Positions 61,580 to 64,000 of a stretch of 64,000 bases of DNA are shown here, piece after piece. The DNA comes from Caldithrix abyssi (lineage in GTDB: Bacteria > Calditrichota > Calditrichia > Calditrichales > Calditrichaceae): the NCBI GenBank assembly GCA_011369465.1, contig DRQG01000034.1, positions 1 to 64,000 of the forward strand, read 5' to 3'. The first letter of the stretch is position 1. The number at the start of each line of letters is the position of its first letter. The notes under the pieces are model-generated. The model saw only the letters and a program-made list of their open reading frames with translations. It ran no database searches and was not told where the DNA came from. The position numbers and the translations under genes are program-made.

Positions 61580-64000
61580 ATGAACAATTCAATTTTCACC
61601 TCCAATTTAATATTGACTGGTATTGAAGATCAGCATTTAAAAAAATTGAAATCTTTTCTGGATTTAGCCAGTGTTATTTTTATCACTTTGGACAAAGAAG
61701 GAAATATTTCATACCTGAACGAATACAGTTCTTCCATACTTGGTTACAAAATTGACGAACTGATTGGCCGGAACTGGTTCGATACATGCCTGCCGTCTGA
61801 AACTCGTGAGACGATGAAACAAGTTTTTACGAGGTTGATGTCCGGAGAAACTAAAACATCCGATTACTATGAGAATCCTGTTTTATGTAAGGACGGCAGC
61901 GAGCGCTGGATCGCCTGGAATAATACGATTCTATATGACGATGAAGGACATATTATCGGCACCCTCAGCTCGGGTTTGGATATAACAAATCAAAGAGAAA
62001 ACGAAAAGCTGATACGCAGATTATCACAAGCCACAGATCAAAGTCCTATTTCTGTAGTTATCACCGATTTAGAAGGTAACATCGAATATGTTAATCCCCG
62101 TTTTGTCAAAACCACCGGTTATTCGTTCCGGGAGGTTAAAGGAAAGAATCCGCGGATTCTAAAAGCGGGAACCATGCCCAGGCAACATTATACAGAATTA
62201 TGGAAGACAATAACCAAGGGCAAAACGTGGCGGGGACGTTTGCATAATCGCAAAAAAAACGGGGAGCTCTATTGGGAAGAAGCGATCATCGGTTCTATAA
62301 AAGATGAAGTCGGACGAATAACCCATTATCTGGCCACCAAAGAAGATATAACTCAGCAAGTCGAGGCCGAGGAGCGCTTAAGAGAGAGTGAAAATTCGTT
62401 CCGCAGCCTTTTTGAGAATGTACCTATCGGACTTTATCGTTCCACTCCGGATGGAAAAGTGACCGCAGCAAATCCTGCTCTGCTCCGGTTGATGAAATAC
62501 GACTCGGTGGAAGATTTTTCTCAGATTGATCGGGCTTCTCATGGTTATAAAGAAAAAAAGCGCCGCAAACTTTTTCGCGAGCAGATCGAAAAATATGGCA
62601 AAGTAGAAAATTTTATATCTACCTGGATTTGTAAAGACGGAACAGAGATCATAATCCGGGAAAATGCCACATTGATAAAGGACAAGCACGGCCAACCGCT
62701 ATATTACGAAGGCAGTATTGAAGATATTACTAAAGCAAAGAAGGCCGAGTTAAAATTGATTGAGGCAAATGAACATGCCCAAAAACTGTTTGATGTAGTA
62801 CCCAGCGCCATTTTTACTGTGGATGTCGAACGAAAAATAACCGCTGTAAACAAGAAGACTTGCGAGATTCTCGGTTACAGTCAGGAAGAATTATTGGGTA
62901 AACCCTGTGAGATTTTTACTTTAGAACCCTGCGGCGATAATTGTGGCATATACGATGAAAGCATTCAGAAACCCGTTTTCGTCAAAGAGTGCAAAATAAA
63001 AACTAAAGACGGTAATGTACTCATTGTTTCCAAAAATGCAGATCTTCTCTATGACCCCAGCGGTGAAGTGATAGGCGGTGTCGAAAGTTTCGAAGATATC
63101 ACTGACAGAAAAAAAGCCGAAGAAGCGCTTCGGATCGCTAAAGAAGAAGCGGAAATTGCCAACATTCACCTTGAACAGGCTACACTCAAAGCCAACGAAA
63201 TGGCCTTACAGGCACAAATGGCTAATGCTGCCAAATCGGAATTCTTAGCCAACATGAGCCACGAAATACGCACGCCTATGAACGGTGTAATTGGTATGAC
63301 CGGTTTACTTCTGGAAACAGAACTGACCGCGGAACAGCGCGAATTTGTTGAAACCATCCGCACCAGCGGCGAGGCCTTACTCACTATTATTAACGATATT
63401 CTGGATTTTTCCAAGATCGAATCGGGTAAGATGGATTTGGAAATTCAGCCCTTCTCTTTGCGCGAATGTGTGGAGGACGCTTTTGAATTAATGGCCTCCA
63501 AATCGTCCGAGAAGGGGTTGGAACTGGCCTATGTGCTCGATCCACAGGTACCTGAGGCTATCATGGGAGATGTAACACGCCTACGCCAGATTATCGTTAA
63601 CCTGGTAGGGAACGCTATCAAGTTTACCGAAAAAGGTGAAATTGTACTTTCCGCCGAAAGCGAGAAACTCACTACCGGCCAATACAAAATCCACATGGCT
63701 GTGAAAGATACCGGAATTGGAATCCCCGAAGACCGCTTGAATAAACTGTTTAAATCATTCAGCCAGGTGGATGCTTCCACCACACGCAAATATGGCGGCA
63801 CCGGCCTGGGCCTTGCCATCAGCAAGCGCCTTTCGGAAATGATGGGCGGCACCATGTGGGTGGAAAGCGAATTGGGCAAGGGCTCCACTTTCCATTTTAC
63901 GATAGTGGCTGAACCGACAACTTTGCCGGAGAAAGAATACCTCACCAATCCGCTTCCCCTTCTGAAAGGGAAAAAAGTGCTCATTGTGGATGACAATGCT
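61580..64000 (+). CDS. Multi-PAS hybrid histidine kinase (3' end outside window)
   Basis: 807 codons are present and the frame is open at the window end. Four PAS domains (about 24-135, 145-260, 270-385, 395-510), the second and fourth followed by PAC-type motifs ([24 protein letters not shown]). Then a coiled coil, HisKA with [13 protein letters not shown] (His561) and HATPase_c with N-box [13 protein letters not shown]1 [12 protein letters not shown]-box [12 protein letters not shown] and G2 [14 protein letters not shown] receiver begins at KVLIVDDNA. No membrane helix, so a cytoplasmic sensor. The fifth to tenth residues of the third PAS are regular. Expect one or two receivers and perhaps an Hpt after the cut. 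Confidence 0.93.
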   Translation, partial: MNNSIFTSNLILTGIEDQHLKKLKSFLDLASVIFITLDKEGNISYLNEYSSSILGYKIDELIGRNWFDTCLPSETRETMKQVFTRLMSGETKTSDYYENPVLCKDGSERWIAWNNTILYDDEGHIIGTLSSGLDITNQRENEKLIRRLSQATDQSPISVVITDLEGNIEYVNPRFVKTTGYSFREVKGKNPRILKAGTMPRQHYTELWKTITKGKTWRGRLHNRKKNGELYWEEAIIGSIKDEVGRITHYLATKEDITQQVEAEERLRESENSFRSLFENVPIGLYRSTPDGKVTAANPALLRLMKYDSVEDFSQIDRASHGYKEKKRRKLFREQIEKYGKVENFISTWICKDGTEIIIRENATLIKDKHGQPLYYEGSIEDITKAKKAELKLIEANEHAQKLFDVVPSAIFTVDVERKITAVNKKTCEILGYSQEELLGKPCEIFTLEPCGDNCGIYDESIQKPVFVKECKIKTKDGNVLIVSKNADLLYDPSGEVIGGVESFEDITDRKKAEEALRIAKEEAEIANIHLEQATLKANEMALQAQMANAAKSEFLANMSHEIRTPMNGVIGMTGLLLETELTAEQREFVETIRTSGEALLTIINDILDFSKIESGKMDLEIQPFSLRECVEDAFELMASKSSEKGLELAYVLDPQVPEAIMGDVTRLRQIIVNLVGNAIKFTEKGEIVLSAESEKLTTGQYKIHMAVKDTGIGIPEDRLNKLFKSFSQVDASTTRKYGGTGLGLAISKRLSEMMGGTMWVESELGKGSTFHFTIVAEPTTLPEKEYLTNPLPLLKGKKVLIVDDNA

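Overview
The window looks like chromosomal DNA of a Gram-negative bacterium of the FCB (Fibrobacterota-Chlorobiota-Bacteroidota) group, most probably Calditrichota or a close relative. This is inferred from gene content, not from a marker-gene comparison. The supporting features are an exported protein ending in a type IX secretion (T9SS) sorting tail, a complete Bat (aerotolerance) operon with MoxR, a barrel-only Omp85 protein, an exported nickel superoxide dismutase, inositol-lipid genes, and several dispersed intergenic repeat families. Coding is dense on both strands and most genes have clear Shine-Dalgarno sequences.

Layout. 1-240: the leader-distal end of a type I-C-like CRISPR array. 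310-923: a HigB/HigA-type toxin-antitoxin pair whose toxin carries an in-frame stop. 1.1-10.3 kb: secreted or envelope functions (GH13 lipoprotein, Ni-SOD, Omp28-like T9SS cargo, S9 peptidase) plus dCMP deaminase. 10.5-19.3 kb: an Icmt-like methyltransferase, then on the minus strand HAD lipoprotein, moxR, four-helix protein, DUF58, DUF4381, batA, batB, batC and batD. 19.4-22.8 kb: a sulfatase and an Omp85 barrel. 22.9-23.2 kb: a rearranged duplicate of the methyltransferase/batD/batC region. 23.5-26.7 kb: a poorly understood locus with a SARP-type regulator, two proteins that seem to share a beta-sandwich domain, and a small zinc-ribbon protein. 27.2-33.5 kb: aldo/keto reductase, flavin reductase, ABC exporter, EamA transporter and bipA. 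33.5-38.4 kb: two long inverted repeat blocks flank four tRNA genes, rdgB, a small membrane protein, an ECF sigma factor and a saccharopine dehydrogenase. 38.4-43.3 kb: the lysine-ketoglutarate reductase half of the pathway, then nadE-rsmI-phosphatidyltransferase-ino1. 43.5-49.7 kb: tmk, S41 protease, VanX-like dipeptidase, ilvE behind a possible attenuator, and small envelope proteins. 50.4-59.9 kb: a nine-gene minus-strand operon, tsaE-tsaB-rimI-accD-surE-guaA-glmS-(TPR/periplasmic binding protein)-pgeF. 60.1-64.0 kb: a lipoprotein hydrolase and a multi-PAS hybrid histidine kinase cut by the window end.

How the genes work together. The Bat/MoxR block is a chaperone-ATPase/VWA envelope system. 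The nadE-to-ino1 cluster makes inositol-3-phosphate and an inositol phospholipid. The two saccharopine genes make a split lysine catabolic pathway. The minus-strand operon joins tRNA t6A modification (tsaB, tsaE), precursor supply for nucleotides, lipids and cell wall, and cell-wall quality control. The best candidate for an undescribed system is the SARP/beta-sandwich locus at 23474-26708. Other notable features are the dead toxin, the chimeric bat remnant, and repeat sequence that has entered coding regions (moxR and the T9SS tail).
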